Translations under genes and position numbers: made by a program
The notes under the pieces: model-generated
What the model was told of the DNA's origin: nothing
Databases searched by the model: none
Seen by the model: only the letters and a program-made list of their open reading frames with translations
Origin: Pseudooceanicola sp050897975
Lineage (GTDB): Bacteria; Pseudomonadota; Alphaproteobacteria; Rhodobacterales; Rhodobacteraceae
Direction: 5' to 3'
Assembly: GCF_050897975.1 (NCBI RefSeq)
Contig: NZ_JBPAXY010000008.1
Location: forward strand, 186,001 to 250,000
Length of the DNA stretch: 64,000 nucleotides
Shown: positions 1 through 8,087 of the stretch, piece after piece
Layout: every line of letters begins with the position of its first letter
Position numbering within the stretch: position 1 is the first letter of the stretch

Positions 1-1052
1 CAGACCGGCTGCGACATGCCCGCACCGGCGTACATCAGCATCTTGACTCGCTTGAAGAAGGTCTTGCGCAGATCCGCGTCACGCTCCATCGCGTCCAGCA
101 GCATCTGGTAGCCAAGCGGCACGTTGAAATACCAGGTGGGCGAGACGTCGCGCAGGTTGCGGATGGTCCGGCCGATGTCCTTCGGCGTCGGCTTGCCATC
201 GTCGATGTAAAGGGTGCCGCCGTTGTAGATCACCAGGTTGAACACCTTGTTGCCCGCCGCCGTGTGGTTCCACGGCGCCCAGTCGCAGACCACGGGCGGT
301 TCGTGGTTCAGGAAACGGTAACTGTCGTTGATCATCACCTGGTTGGAACACAGCATCCGCTGGGTCTGGATCACCGCCTTGGGCGAGCCGGTGGTGCCGG
401 AGGTGAAGAGGAACTTGGCCACGGTGTCGGCGTCGAGCGCGGCAAAGGCCGCTTCCATCTCGGCCGAGGGCGCGGTGGCGGCCAGGTCGTCGAAGTGCAG
501 CACCGCGCGGTCCTTCAGCTGGCCCGAGACACAGACCACGGGCACCGAAGCGTCGAAGACCTCATGAATGGCGCGGCCAAAGGGGGTCGCATCCTCGGCA
601 TAGACCATGCCCGGGGTCAGCTGCGCTGCCACGTCCATCAGCTTGCCCAGGTCGCCCTTGGCCAGCGCATAGGCCGGGGCCAGGGCGGCGGAGGGGACGC
701 CCACATGCTGGGCCGCCAGGGCCATGATCGCGTGACGCACCGAGTTGCCCGACAGAATCAGCAGCGGCCGCTCCGGCGACAGGCCCATGGCCAGCAGCGC
801 CGAGCCGATGGCGCGGATCTTCTGCGCCGCCTCGCCGTAGGTCATGGGCTGCCAGGCGTCGTCCTCGCCGCCGCGCTCGACGATCCAGTCGCGGTCCGGA
901 GCGACCTCGGCCCAGTGCATGAATCTCTCGGTCATACAACGCGGATAGGAGCCGAGCTCCTCTTCCTGCCAGACCAGAATCGAGCCGTCTTCGCGGGTCT
1001 CGTGACGAATGACGGGCGCCCAGAAATCCTGGGCCCGAGAAGTGTCGGACAT
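1..1052 (-). CDS. fcs: Feruloyl-CoA synthetase, N-terminal 350 residues (cut by window edge)
   Basis: Acyl-adenylate-forming (ANL) enzyme that would activate ferulate or p-coumarate to the CoA thioester with ATP in the cytoplasm. The AMP-binding P-loop reads LFTSGTTGSPK and is followed by AVIQTQRML; the N-terminus (MSDTSRAQDFWAPV) and the WYFNVPLGY region resemble feruloyl-CoA synthases rather than acetyl-CoA synthetases. The ATG at 1052 follows a GGAGAC ribosome site. The C-terminal lid domain and stop lie outside the window. It is divergent from a crotonase, MarR, amidohydrolase and TRAP operon, which fits phenylpropanoid catabolism. Substrate choice among hydroxycinnamates cannot be read from sequence. 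Confidence 0.85.
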   Translation of the reverse strand, partial: MSDTSRAQDFWAPVIRHETREDGSILVWQEEELGSYPRCMTERFMHWAEVAPDRDWIVERGGEDDAWQPMTYGEAAQKIRAIGSALLAMGLSPERPLLILSGNSVRHAIMALAAQHVGVPSAALAPAYALAKGDLGKLMDVAAQLTPGMVYAEDATPFGRAIHEVFDASVPVVCVSGQLKDRAVLHFDDLAATAPSAEMEAAFAALDADTVAKFLFTSGTTGSPKAVIQTQRMLCSNQVMINDSYRFLNHEPPVVCDWAPWNHTAAGNKVFNLVIYNGGTLYIDDGKPTPKDIGRTIRNLRDVSPTWYFNVPLGYQMLLDAMERDADLRKTFFKRVKMLMYAGAGMSQPV

Positions 1053-1137
1053 GTGTCTCCTCCGTTTCCAAAACACCCGGGCAAAACTCTCCTCACTGCC
1101 CGGGCTTGGTTGATCAGAGATTGACTCAGCAATTTTA

Positions 1138-1159
1138 TTTTGTCTACTAGGAAACAAAT
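1138..1159. promoter_or_regulatory. Imperfect palindrome between divergent fcs and crotonase genes, candidate MarR operator
   Basis: A 22-bp imperfect palindrome centred on CTAG: left half TTTTGTCTACT, right half AGGAAACAAAT, 8 of 11 positions complementary. It sits in the short AT-rich island between the divergent genes, where a CouR-like MarR repressor acting on hydroxycinnamoyl-CoA would be expected to bind. The only MarR gene of this module is at 1984. Binding is inference. Confidence 0.4.
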
Positions 1160-1195
1160 AACAGTCGAAAGACGATGTGGAAGGAGTACGGCCCG

Positions 1196-1981
1196 ATGGC
1201 GGAGACCGGCGGAAAATCGTTTATTTCCTATGAGTTGCGCGGCGAAATCGCGTTGATCGGTCTGACCCGACCGGAAAAGCGGAACGCGATCAGCGATGCG
1301 GTGATCGAAGAGATGGCGCTGATGATCGAGCGCGCCCGGGCCGAGGCGAAGGCCGCGGTGATCTTCGGTGAGGGCCAGCATTTCTGCGCCGGTCTGGACC
1401 TGGCCGAGCACTCGGAAAAGCCGCTCTTGGATTCGATCATGGGCTCGCGGCGCTGGCACGAGGTCTTCGACCGGATGCAGCGCGGCACGATCCCCTTCAT
1501 CGCCGCCCTGCATGGCGCGGTCGTCGGCGGCGGCTTCGAACTGGCGGCCTCTTGCCAGATCCGCGTGGCGGATGAGACCACCTATTTCGGCCTGCCCGAG
1601 GGCCAGCGCGGGATCTTCGTCGGCGGCGGCGGCTCTGTCCGCATCGAGCGGCTGATCGGCACCAGCCGGATGACCGACATGATGCTGACCGGCCGGGTGG
1701 CCAAGGCCGAGGAAATGGAACGCTGGGGCGGCGTCAACTATCTGACGCCCGCAGGCGGCGCGGTCGAGAAGGCCATCGCCCTGGCGGAAGAGGCGGCCAG
1801 CAACTCGCAGTTCTCTAACTACGCGGTGATGAACGCCCTGCCCCGCATCCGCGACATGTCCAGCGAGGACGGCCTGTTCGTCGAATCCATGGTCTCGGCC
1901 CTGGCCTCGATGACGCCCGAGGCGCAGGAACGGCTGCGCGCCTTCCTGGAAAAACGCGCCAAGAAAGTGCTGGCGGACTGA
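1196..1981 (+). CDS. Crotonase / enoyl-CoA hydratase family protein (hydroxycinnamoyl-CoA hydratase or hydratase-lyase)
   Basis: A 261-residue crotonase-fold protein. Family signatures are RPEKRNAIS, the first oxyanion-hole segment HFCAGLDL and the second segment ALHGAVVGGGFELA. It would hydrate feruloyl-CoA or coumaroyl-CoA, with or without retro-aldol cleavage to the aromatic aldehyde. No vanillin dehydrogenase is nearby and an amidohydrolase is in the same operon, so the beta-oxidative-like route is favoured over the hydratase-lyase route. ATG 1196 was chosen because AAGGAG lies nine bases upstream; an in-frame ATG at 1175 would bury that ribosome site. First gene of a run through marR, amidohydrolase and TRAP. 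Confidence 0.8.
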   Translation: MAETGGKSFISYELRGEIALIGLTRPEKRNAISDAVIEEMALMIERARAEAKAAVIFGEGQHFCAGLDLAEHSEKPLLDSIMGSRRWHEVFDRMQRGTIPFIAALHGAVVGGGFELAASCQIRVADETTYFGLPEGQRGIFVGGGGSVRIERLIGTSRMTDMMLTGRVAKAEEMERWGGVNYLTPAGGAVEKAIALAEEAASNSQFSNYAVMNALPRIRDMSSEDGLFVESMVSALASMTPEAQERLRAFLEKRAKKVLAD

Positions 1982-1983
1982 TC

Positions 1984-2487
1984 ATGGCCAGCCCCGACAC
2001 CGCCACCGACAGCCAGCAGATCTCGACCGAAAGCCTTCAGGGCTCTCTCGGGTTCCTGCTGCGCGTCGCCCAGCTGGGCTCTTTCGGGCATTTCTTCGCC
2101 GTGCTCGGCGATGAGAACGTCCGCCCTGGCGTGGTCACCGTGCTGGATCTGATCCGGGAAAACCCCGGCATCCGGCAGGGGATGGTGTCGAAGACGCTGA
2201 AGATCAAGCGGGCGCAGATGTCGAAGATGATCCGTGAGCTGGAGAGCACGGGTCTGGTGTCGCGCAGCGTTCCCCCCGAGGACCGCCGCGCCATCGAGCT
2301 GCGCCTGACGAAAGAGGGGGAAGCGACGATCGCGCGGATCACCGCCCGCTTCCCCGAGATCGAACGCCGCACCCAGCGGGCCCTGACGCCCGCCGAGGGC
2401 GCGGAACTGCGCCGGTTGCTGATCAAGATGACCGGCCTCGACAAGACCAAGGGAGAGGATTCCGATGACCCGGACGATGAATGTTGA
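1984..2487 (+). CDS. MarR-family transcriptional regulator (CouR-like position)
   Basis: A 167-residue winged-helix regulator; the recognition region reads KTLKIKRAQMSKMIRELESTGLVSRS and the wing is EDRRAIELRLTKEG (read in two pieces). It starts two bases after the crotonase stop and its last 23 bases overlap the amidohydrolase start, so it is translated within the catabolic operon. By analogy with CouR and FerC, which sense hydroxycinnamoyl-CoA esters, it probably represses both divergent transcripts through the palindrome at 1138-1159. Ligand and target are inferred from context. Confidence 0.8.
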   Translation: MASPDTATDSQQISTESLQGSLGFLLRVAQLGSFGHFFAVLGDENVRPGVVTVLDLIRENPGIRQGMVSKTLKIKRAQMSKMIRELESTGLVSRSVPPEDRRAIELRLTKEGEATIARITARFPEIERRTQRALTPAEGAELRRLLIKMTGLDKTKGEDSDDPDDEC

Positions 2488-3352
2488 TGAGCTGATCGCC
2501 ATCGACTTCCACACCCATGCCGAAGAACCCTGCAAGTGCGACCGCGATGACGGTTACACCGAGTTCCAGGCCGGGATGGCGAAGTATTTCAGAAACCCCG
2601 CCGGGGCCGACGGGATGCTGCCCACAGTGCCGCAGACGGCCGAGTATTTCCGCGAGCGCAAGATCGGCGCGGTGATCTTCCCCGTCGATGCCGAGCGCGA
2701 GACCGGGTTCCATCGCTATTCCAACGAGGAGGTGGCCGAACTGGCCGCAGAGAATGGCGACGTTCTGATCCCCTTCGCCTCGATCGACCCCCACAAGGGC
2801 AAGGCCGGCGCCCGCGAGGCACGCCGCCTGGTGCGCGAGTTCGGCGTCAAGGGCTTCAAGTTCCACCCCACGATGCAAGGCTTCTTCCCCAACGACCGCA
2901 TGGCCTATACGCTTTATGAAGCGATCGCCGAGGAAGGGGCGATTTCGCTGTTCCACTCCGGCCAGACCGGCGTGGGATCGGGCATGAGGGGGGGCATGGG
3001 AATGCGGCTGAAGTATTCCAATCCTATGCATGTGGACGATGTGGCGGTGGATTTCCCCGACATGCCCATCGTGCTGGCGCACCCGTCGTTCCCCTGGACC
3101 GAAGAGGGGCTGTCGGTCGCCCAGCACAAGCCGAATGTCTACATCGACATGTCCGGCTGGGCGCCCAAGTACTTCCCGCCGATCTTCGTGAAATACGCGA
3201 ATTCGATCCTGAAGAACAAAATGCTTTTCGGTTCGGACTGGCCGGCGATCACGCCGGACCGCTGGCTGGCCGAATTCGAAGAACTTGACCTCCGGGAGGA
3301 AGTCAAGCCGTTGATCCTGAAGGAAAACGCGAGGCGTCTCCTGAAGATCTGA
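2465..3352 (+). CDS. Amidohydrolase-family protein, probable beta-ketoacyl-CoA cleaving enzyme of phenylpropanoid catabolism
   Basis: A 295-residue amidohydrolase-2 type TIM barrel. Metal-site motifs are the N-terminal DFHTHAEEP, the central KGFKFHPTMQG, LFHSGQTG, LAHPSFPW and the C-terminal GSDWP. Amidohydrolases in hydroxycinnamate clusters (CouO, PhdC types) are assigned the hydrolytic cleavage of the 4-hydroxyphenyl-beta-ketoacyl-CoA to the benzoate. Its position between the MarR gene and a TRAP transporter supports that role. ATG 2465 has GGAGAGG seven bases upstream; an internal ATG at 2477 is possible. No hydroxyacyl-CoA dehydrogenase, which this route needs, is visible in the window. 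Confidence 0.7.
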   Translation: MTRTMNVDELIAIDFHTHAEEPCKCDRDDGYTEFQAGMAKYFRNPAGADGMLPTVPQTAEYFRERKIGAVIFPVDAERETGFHRYSNEEVAELAAENGDVLIPFASIDPHKGKAGAREARRLVREFGVKGFKFHPTMQGFFPNDRMAYTLYEAIAEEGAISLFHSGQTGVGSGMRGGMGMRLKYSNPMHVDDVAVDFPDMPIVLAHPSFPWTEEGLSVAQHKPNVYIDMSGWAPKYFPPIFVKYANSILKNKMLFGSDWPAITPDRWLAEFEELDLREEVKPLILKENARRLLKI

Positions 3353-3377
3353 GACTAGAGCAACCAGGGAGGAGAAA

Positions 3378-4502
3378 ATGGTGGCTTTCAAGAAAACGAT
3401 GATGATCGCAGCGGTGGCAGGGATGGCCTTCGCCGCAACCGCGGATGCGCGCGACCTGCGCATCGCCTCGGGCGCCCCGCCCGCACACCCGTCGAACGGC
3501 TTCCTCTACAAGCCCTTCGCGGAATACCTGCCGGAAGAGTCGAACGGCTCGCTCGGCACCATCGAGCTGGGCACCGAAGTGGTCGGCCTGGGCCAGATGA
3601 AGGACGCGCTGCAAACCGGTCTGGTGGACGTGGGCAACCTGCTGCCGCTCTACTTCCCCGCCGAGCTGCCGAACTTCGCCCTGGCCGGTGAACTGTCGCT
3701 GTCGGGCCGTGACGCCCATGCCATGGGCGCGGCGCTGACCGAATACACCGTCAACTGCGCCTCCTGCCAGGAAGAGCTGTCGGACTTCGGCATGGTCTAC
3801 CTGGGCTCGGGCTCGTCCGACCAATACGCCCTGCTGACCAAGACCCCGGTCAGTACCGCCGAAGACGTGGCGGGCCTGCGCCTGCGCTCGGGCGGTGCCC
3901 CCTATGCCCGCTGGGCCGAAAACTTCGGCGCCACCCCGGTCAGCGTGTCGGTTCTGGAAACCTTCGAGGCGATGTCGCAAGGCACCATCGACGGTTCCAT
4001 GGCTTCTATCGGTGACCTGCTGGCCTTCCGCCTGATCGAGCTGGTGAAGAACGTGACCCTGATCCCGCTGGGCACCTATTTCTCGACCTCGAACATGACC
4101 GTGGCGCAACCCACCTGGGCCAGCCTGACCGAAGACGAACGTGCCGCCATGGCCCGTGCCGCCAACAAGGCGAACGCGGACATGACCCAACGCTGGGGCT
4201 ACGACTTCCCGCAGATCGCCCGTGAAAAGGCACTGGAAGCCGGGATCACCATCGAGGAAGCCTCGCCCGAGTTCGTCGAGGCCGCGACCCAGTTCGCCAT
4301 CGACGACCGCGCCGCCGCCGCCGAGATCTCGGCCGAGCGTTTCGGCATGGACGATGCGGCAGAGCGCGTCGAGGAATTCGTGCGCCTGATCGAGAAATGG
4401 GAAGCCATCTCGGAAGAGCTGGGCCACGACAAGGACGCCATCACGCAGCGCGTCTGGGACGAGGTCTGGAGCAAGGTCGACTTCGCCACCTATGGCGGCT
4501 GA
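3378..4502 (+). CDS. TRAP transporter substrate-binding protein, DctP family (aromatic-acid module)
   Basis: A 374-residue periplasmic binding protein with a cleavable signal peptide of about 25 residues ending FAATADA. The DctP fold is shown by GLRLRSGGAPYARW and the segment VSVLETFEAMSQGTIDGSM; its Arg would bind the ligand carboxylate. A CxxC pair (Cys127, Cys130; NCASCQEE) is matched in the second TRAP binding protein at 48248. The neighbours make ferulate, p-coumarate or a related aromatic acid the likely ligand. GGGAGGAG precedes the ATG. A hairpin at 4522-4546 separates it from the permease genes. Confidence 0.85.
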   Translation: MVAFKKTMMIAAVAGMAFAATADARDLRIASGAPPAHPSNGFLYKPFAEYLPEESNGSLGTIELGTEVVGLGQMKDALQTGLVDVGNLLPLYFPAELPNFALAGELSLSGRDAHAMGAALTEYTVNCASCQEELSDFGMVYLGSGSSDQYALLTKTPVSTAEDVAGLRLRSGGAPYARWAENFGATPVSVSVLETFEAMSQGTIDGSMASIGDLLAFRLIELVKNVTLIPLGTYFSTSNMTVAQPTWASLTEDERAAMARAANKANADMTQRWGYDFPQIAREKALEAGITIEEASPEFVEAATQFAIDDRAAAAEISAERFGMDDAAERVEEFVRLIEKWEAISEELGHDKDAITQRVWDEVWSKVDFATYGG

Positions 4503-4521
4503 CCTGATCTGAACGCGCATT

Positions 4522-4546
4522 GGCGGCCGGGCCCTGTCCGGCCGCC
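4522..4546 (+). terminator. Hairpin between TRAP binding-protein and small-permease genes
   Basis: Perfect nine-base arms GGCGGCCGG and CCGGCCGCC around loop GCCCTGT, followed by TTTCCTT. It lies just after the binding-protein stop and before the small permease. Such hairpins usually attenuate transcription or protect the upstream message, giving more binding protein than permease. Confidence 0.6.
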
Positions 4547-4591
4547 TTTCCTTCCTAGAACTCCCCCCTTTTCACGCCCAGGACACCTGTC

Positions 4592-5116
4592 ATGAAACGT
4601 CTTGAAAAAGCCGCTGACCTCCTGTCGCAGGGGCTGGCCCTGATCGGCTCCATCGGTCTGATGGCGATGCTGGTGCATGTCTCGATCGACGTGATTTCCC
4701 GCAACGTGCTTGATCTGCCGGTTCCGGCCACCAACGAGGTCGTGTCGCGCTACTACATGGTGCTGATCGTCTTTTTGCCGCTGGCCTGGGTCGAACGGCA
4801 ACGCACCATGATCACCGTCGAGGTGATGGAAATGGTGCTGGGCCCGATGGGCCGCCGCCTGTCCGACGCCGCCGTGGGCCTGCTGGCCACGGTGATCTAT
4901 GCCTCGCTGGGCTGGGTCACCTGGTCCGTCGCCCTGAAGAACATGGAGATCGGCACCTTCGTTGATGTTCTGGGTCGGCAGCTGCCGGTCTGGCCCAGCT
5001 ATTTCCTTCCCACCGCAGGGTTCTTCCTGGCGGCGCTGATGACGGCGCTGCGGGTGATCCTCCTGCTGAAAGGTCCCTCCGACCACGGCTCTAGCCCGGA
5101 AAGTGCCCACCCATGA
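4592..5116 (+). CDS. TRAP transporter small permease, DctQ family
   Basis: A 174-residue membrane protein with about four hydrophobic helices (near residues 15-40, 50-68, 88-110 and 135-160). The DctQ signature ISRNVLDLPVPATNEVVSRY follows the first helix and FLPLAWVERQ the second. It pairs with the large permease, whose start overlaps its stop in ATGA at 5113-5116, and with the DctP-type protein upstream. The complex would use a sodium or proton gradient to import an aromatic acid. Confidence 0.85.
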   Translation: MKRLEKAADLLSQGLALIGSIGLMAMLVHVSIDVISRNVLDLPVPATNEVVSRYYMVLIVFLPLAWVERQRTMITVEVMEMVLGPMGRRLSDAAVGLLATVIYASLGWVTWSVALKNMEIGTFVDVLGRQLPVWPSYFLPTAGFFLAALMTALRVILLLKGPSDHGSSPESAHP

Positions 5117-6414
5117 GTGTTGAAACCGGTTTCTACGGCATTGCCGCCCTGCTGCTTCTGCTGATCCTGCGGGTGCCGGTGGCGCTGGCGATGATCACCG
5201 TCAGCTTCGGCGGTATCGTCAGCCTGCTGGGCACCGGGCCCGCCATCGGCATCCTGCAAAACACGCCCTATGACTTCGCTGCCAAATGGACGATGTCGGC
5301 GGTGCCGATGTTCCTGTTGATGGGCTTCGTGGCCTTCCATGCCAACCTGACCTCGGGCGTGTTCACCGCCGCCAAGGTGCTGCTGAAACGGGTGCCGGGG
5401 GCGCTGGCCATCGCCTCGGTCTTCACCTGCTCGGGCTTTGCCGCCGTCTGCGGCAGCTCGATCGCCACGGCTGCCTCGATGGGCCGGATCGCCATCCCCG
5501 AGATGGTGAAATCGGGCTATTCGCCCTCGATCGCCGCGGGTGCCATCGCCGCGGGCGGCACCATCGGCGCGCTGATCCCGCCCTCGATCATCATGATCAT
5601 CTACGGGGTCTTCGCCGAGACCTCGATCACCCAGGTCTTCATGGGCGGCGTCACCATCGGCATCATGACCGCCGTCGCCTATTCGGTGGTCATCCTGATC
5701 GGCGCCTGGATCCGCCCCGACCTGGTGCCGCCGCGCCCGATCGAGGGCGAGACCCCGCCCCTGGGGCAGGCGCTGATCGACACCTGGCCGGTGCTGGTGC
5801 TGATCGTGCTGGTCTTCGGCGGCATGTTCTCGGGCCTGTTCAGCGCCACCGAGGCGGGCGCCGTGGGCGCCGCCGGCGCGCTGATCTGTGCCGCCATGGT
5901 CGGGCGGATGAACTGGAAGGTGCTGCGCACCTCTCTGCTGGAGACCTTGCAGACCACCGCGTCGCTGCTGATCATCGGCATCGGGGCAGCCATGTTCACC
6001 CGCTTCCTGGGGATCACCGGCCTGTCGAACTTCATCGCCGCCCAGGTCAGCGGCGCCGACCTCAGCTATTACCACCTGATGCTGATCGTGGTGGTGATCT
6101 ACTTCCTGCTGGGGATGGTGATGGAGCCCTTCGGTGCCATGCTGGTTACCCTGCCGATCTTCATCCCGATCCTGAATGCGGAAGGGATCTCGCTGGTCTG
6201 GTTCGGCGTGCTGGTGGTCAAGCTGCTGGAGATCGGCATGGTCACCCCGCCCGTGGGGCTGAACGTCTTCGTCATCCGCAACGTGGCCTCGGAACACGTC
6301 ACTACCATGCAGGTCTTCAAGGGCGTGGGCCCCTTCCTGCTGTCGGATCTGGTGGTCACCGCGATCATCGTGATCTTCCCGTCGCTGGTGCTGTTCCTGC
6401 CCTCGCTGGTCTAG
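5113..6414 (+). CDS. TRAP transporter large permease, DctM family
   Basis: A 433-residue permease with at least ten hydrophobic segments and the DctM signatures AVPMFLLMGF, CGSSIATAASMGRIAIPEM and GTIGALIPPSI. It is the ion-coupled transport subunit of the 3378-6414 system. It overlaps dctQ by four bases and is the last gene of the hydroxycinnamate operon, with a strong terminator at 6444-6477. Confidence 0.88.
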   Translation: MSVETGFYGIAALLLLLILRVPVALAMITVSFGGIVSLLGTGPAIGILQNTPYDFAAKWTMSAVPMFLLMGFVAFHANLTSGVFTAAKVLLKRVPGALAIASVFTCSGFAAVCGSSIATAASMGRIAIPEMVKSGYSPSIAAGAIAAGGTIGALIPPSIIMIIYGVFAETSITQVFMGGVTIGIMTAVAYSVVILIGAWIRPDLVPPRPIEGETPPLGQALIDTWPVLVLIVLVFGGMFSGLFSATEAGAVGAAGALICAAMVGRMNWKVLRTSLLETLQTTASLLIIGIGAAMFTRFLGITGLSNFIAAQVSGADLSYYHLMLIVVVIYFLLGMVMEPFGAMLVTLPIFIPILNAEGISLVWFGVLVVKLLEIGMVTPPVGLNVFVIRNVASEHVTTMQVFKGVGPFLLSDLVVTAIIVIFPSLVLFLPSLV

Positions 6415-6443
6415 CGCCCGGCGCCCCTGCCCGGACATGACAA

Positions 6444-6477
6444 GGGGGCGGCCCGATGCCCGGGCCGCCCCCTTTTT
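6444..6477 (+). terminator. Rho-independent terminator after the hydroxycinnamate operon
   Basis: Twelve-base perfect arms GGGGGCGGCCCG and CGGGCCGCCCCC with loop ATGCC, followed directly by five T. It ends the + strand operon 1196-6414 and separates it from the convergent MarR gene. Confidence 0.85.
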
Positions 6478-6501
6478 GGTGCCGCTTGCCTTGCGGGGTC
6501 C

Positions 6502-7074
6502 TCAGGCCTCTTCGGGGCGTTCCAGGTTGGCCAGAAACTTGCGCATCACGGCCAGGAACCCCTCCAGCTCGTCCTCGCTGACGTCCTCCAGCAGGCGCGC
6601 CTCGGCCGCAAGGGCGATCTCCAGCAGCGCCTCGAACAGCTCCTGGCCGCTGTCCGACAGCCACCAGCTGCGGCGGCGGATGTCGCCCGCGCTGGCCTTC
6701 CAGTCCAGGTAGCCACGGTTCGACAGCAGATGCAGCGAACGGCTGATGGCGGATTTGTCCATCCGCAGCAGCGCGCACAGCTGCGAGGCCGAGGCCCCGG
6801 GATGCACGCTGAGCAAGGCCAGCACCCGCCATTCCACCACGCCCAGGTCATGTTCGTCGCGGAACGGTCCGGCGATCTGGCGGCTCCAGGCGGTATGGAC
6901 CGCGGCCAGCAGAAACGGCGCGTAGTGATCCAGATCCAGGCGCCGCCCCGCGGGCCCGTCAGGGCCCCCGGCCCCGGTGCTGGCCCGGGCCATGGCGCCC
7001 CCCCCGTCCTGATGGACCGGCATCGCCTCCTCCTCTTGCGTCACGGGCCTGACGGCCTGTTTCAGCTCCTCCAT
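6502..7074 (-). CDS. MarR-family transcriptional regulator, target unknown
   Basis: A 190-residue protein with a variable, Gly/Ala-rich N-terminal stretch of about 45 residues and then a MarR winged helix: VVEWRVLALLSVHPGASASQL, MDKSAISRSLHLLSNRGYL and the wing region RRRSWWLSDSGQE (three separate segments). Its C-terminal helix is acidic. Start ATG 7074 follows a GGGGAG stretch; longer in-frame extensions upstream look non-coding. It is convergent to the TRAP operon and divergent from the GntR gene, and is not clearly tied to either. Confidence 0.75.
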   Translation of the reverse strand: MEELKQAVRPVTQEEEAMPVHQDGGGAMARASTGAGGPDGPAGRRLDLDHYAPFLLAAVHTAWSRQIAGPFRDEHDLGVVEWRVLALLSVHPGASASQLCALLRMDKSAISRSLHLLSNRGYLDWKASAGDIRRRSWWLSDSGQELFEALLEIALAAEARLLEDVSEDELEGFLAVMRKFLANLERPEEA

Positions 7075-7399
7075 GCAACTCCCCTCCCCTGGCGTTGGCT
7101 GGCGGTTTTTAAACATCCGGCGCAGAATGTCACGAACCCGTGTAGAAAGACCAGCCTTTCCGCCCCCCTCCGCCCGGCGAAAGGCTGTGGCGCTGCCTGG
7201 CCGGGCAGATCGCCCGCCCGGCATAGGACCAAAGGCCAGATTGCCGCGCCCCCGCCGCACCGCCAGCCTGACCGGCGGGCCAGACCGCCGAACTGTCGTC
7301 AGGGCAGCGGCGTCTCGATCTTGTTTGTCAATTGTTTACACTTTAGACTGATCCCCAAGGCAGTTTGCTTTCGTGATTGGTAGCGAGGACCCCGACCGC
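7075..7399. other. Intergenic region between divergent marR and gntR genes
   Basis: No gene seen. The part near the MarR gene is GC-rich and featureless to me. The part nearest the GntR gene is AT-rich and holds a GTCAATTGTTTAC element (7327-7339) and the probable gntR promoter. Confidence 0.6.
7327..7339 (-). promoter_or_regulatory. Candidate GntR autoregulatory operator
   Basis: Read on the minus strand the element is GTAAACAATTGAC, matching 11 of 13 positions of the perfect palindrome GTCAACAGTTGAC found twice at 12836 and 12878; the flanking T and A also match. It lies about 60 bases upstream of the gntR start, as expected for autoregulation. Confidence 0.5.
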
Positions 7400-8080
7400 A
7401 TGAAGATTCAAGCCAAATCCCTGGTAGACACCGTGGCCGAGCGGCTGGAAGAGGCCATTATCGGCGGCGAACTGGCCCCCGGCGAGCGCGTGTTCGAACA
7501 GGTGCTGGCCGCCGATTACGGCATCAGCCGCGGCCCCCTGCGCGAGGCGATCCGGCGTCTGGAAGGGCGCCGCCTGCTGGAGCGGACGGCGAACAAGGGC
7601 GTGCGGGTCGTGGATCTGTCGCCGGAACGGCTGGAAGAGCTGTTGCAGGTGCGCGAATCCCTCGAAGGCATGGCCGCGCGCCTGGCCGCCGGTCAGATCG
7701 GCGATGACGAGGTGGGCGAGCTGCGCAAGCTGCTGGAGACCCACCAGGAAACCTCGCTGGAGAAGGGCTATTACCAGCAGAGCGGCGATTTCGACTTTCA
7801 CTTCCGCATCGTGCAGGCCTCGGGCAACGGGTTCCTGATCTCGTTGCTGACCGAAGACCTCTATGACCTGCTGCGCCTCTACCGCTACAAGTCCTCTACC
7901 ATGGTGGGCCGGGCGGAACAGGCGCTGGCGGAACATCATGCCATCGTCGATGCCCTGGCCGCCCATGACCCGGATGCCGCCGAGGCGGCGATGCGGACGC
8001 ATATTTCCAACGCCCGCACCCATGCGCGCATGGCGCTGGAGCGGGCCGAGGCAGAGGCCGCCTCGACCGCCGAGGGCTGA
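7400..8080 (+). CDS. GntR-family regulator with FCD domain, proposed master regulator of the 8088-21340 genes
   Basis: A 226-residue FadR-type GntR protein. Residues 1-75 form the winged helix (VAERLEEAIIGGELAPGERV, ISRGPLREAIRRLEGRRLLE). Residues about 85-215 form the all-helical FCD ligand domain, with candidate metal/ligand residues in DFDFHFRIVQASGN and near THISNARTHA. ATG 7400 has GAGGA ten bases upstream; a GTG at 7373 is an alternative. It is convergent with the MmgE/PrpD operon. An operator-like element lies in its own promoter and in two other promoters of this block. Effector unknown, probably an acid intermediate of the pathway. Confidence 0.85.
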   Translation: MKIQAKSLVDTVAERLEEAIIGGELAPGERVFEQVLAADYGISRGPLREAIRRLEGRRLLERTANKGVRVVDLSPERLEELLQVRESLEGMAARLAAGQIGDDEVGELRKLLETHQETSLEKGYYQQSGDFDFHFRIVQASGNGFLISLLTEDLYDLLRLYRYKSSTMVGRAEQALAEHHAIVDALAAHDPDAAEAAMRTHISNARTHARMALERAEAEAASTAEG

Positions 8081-8087
8081 GCGGGCC

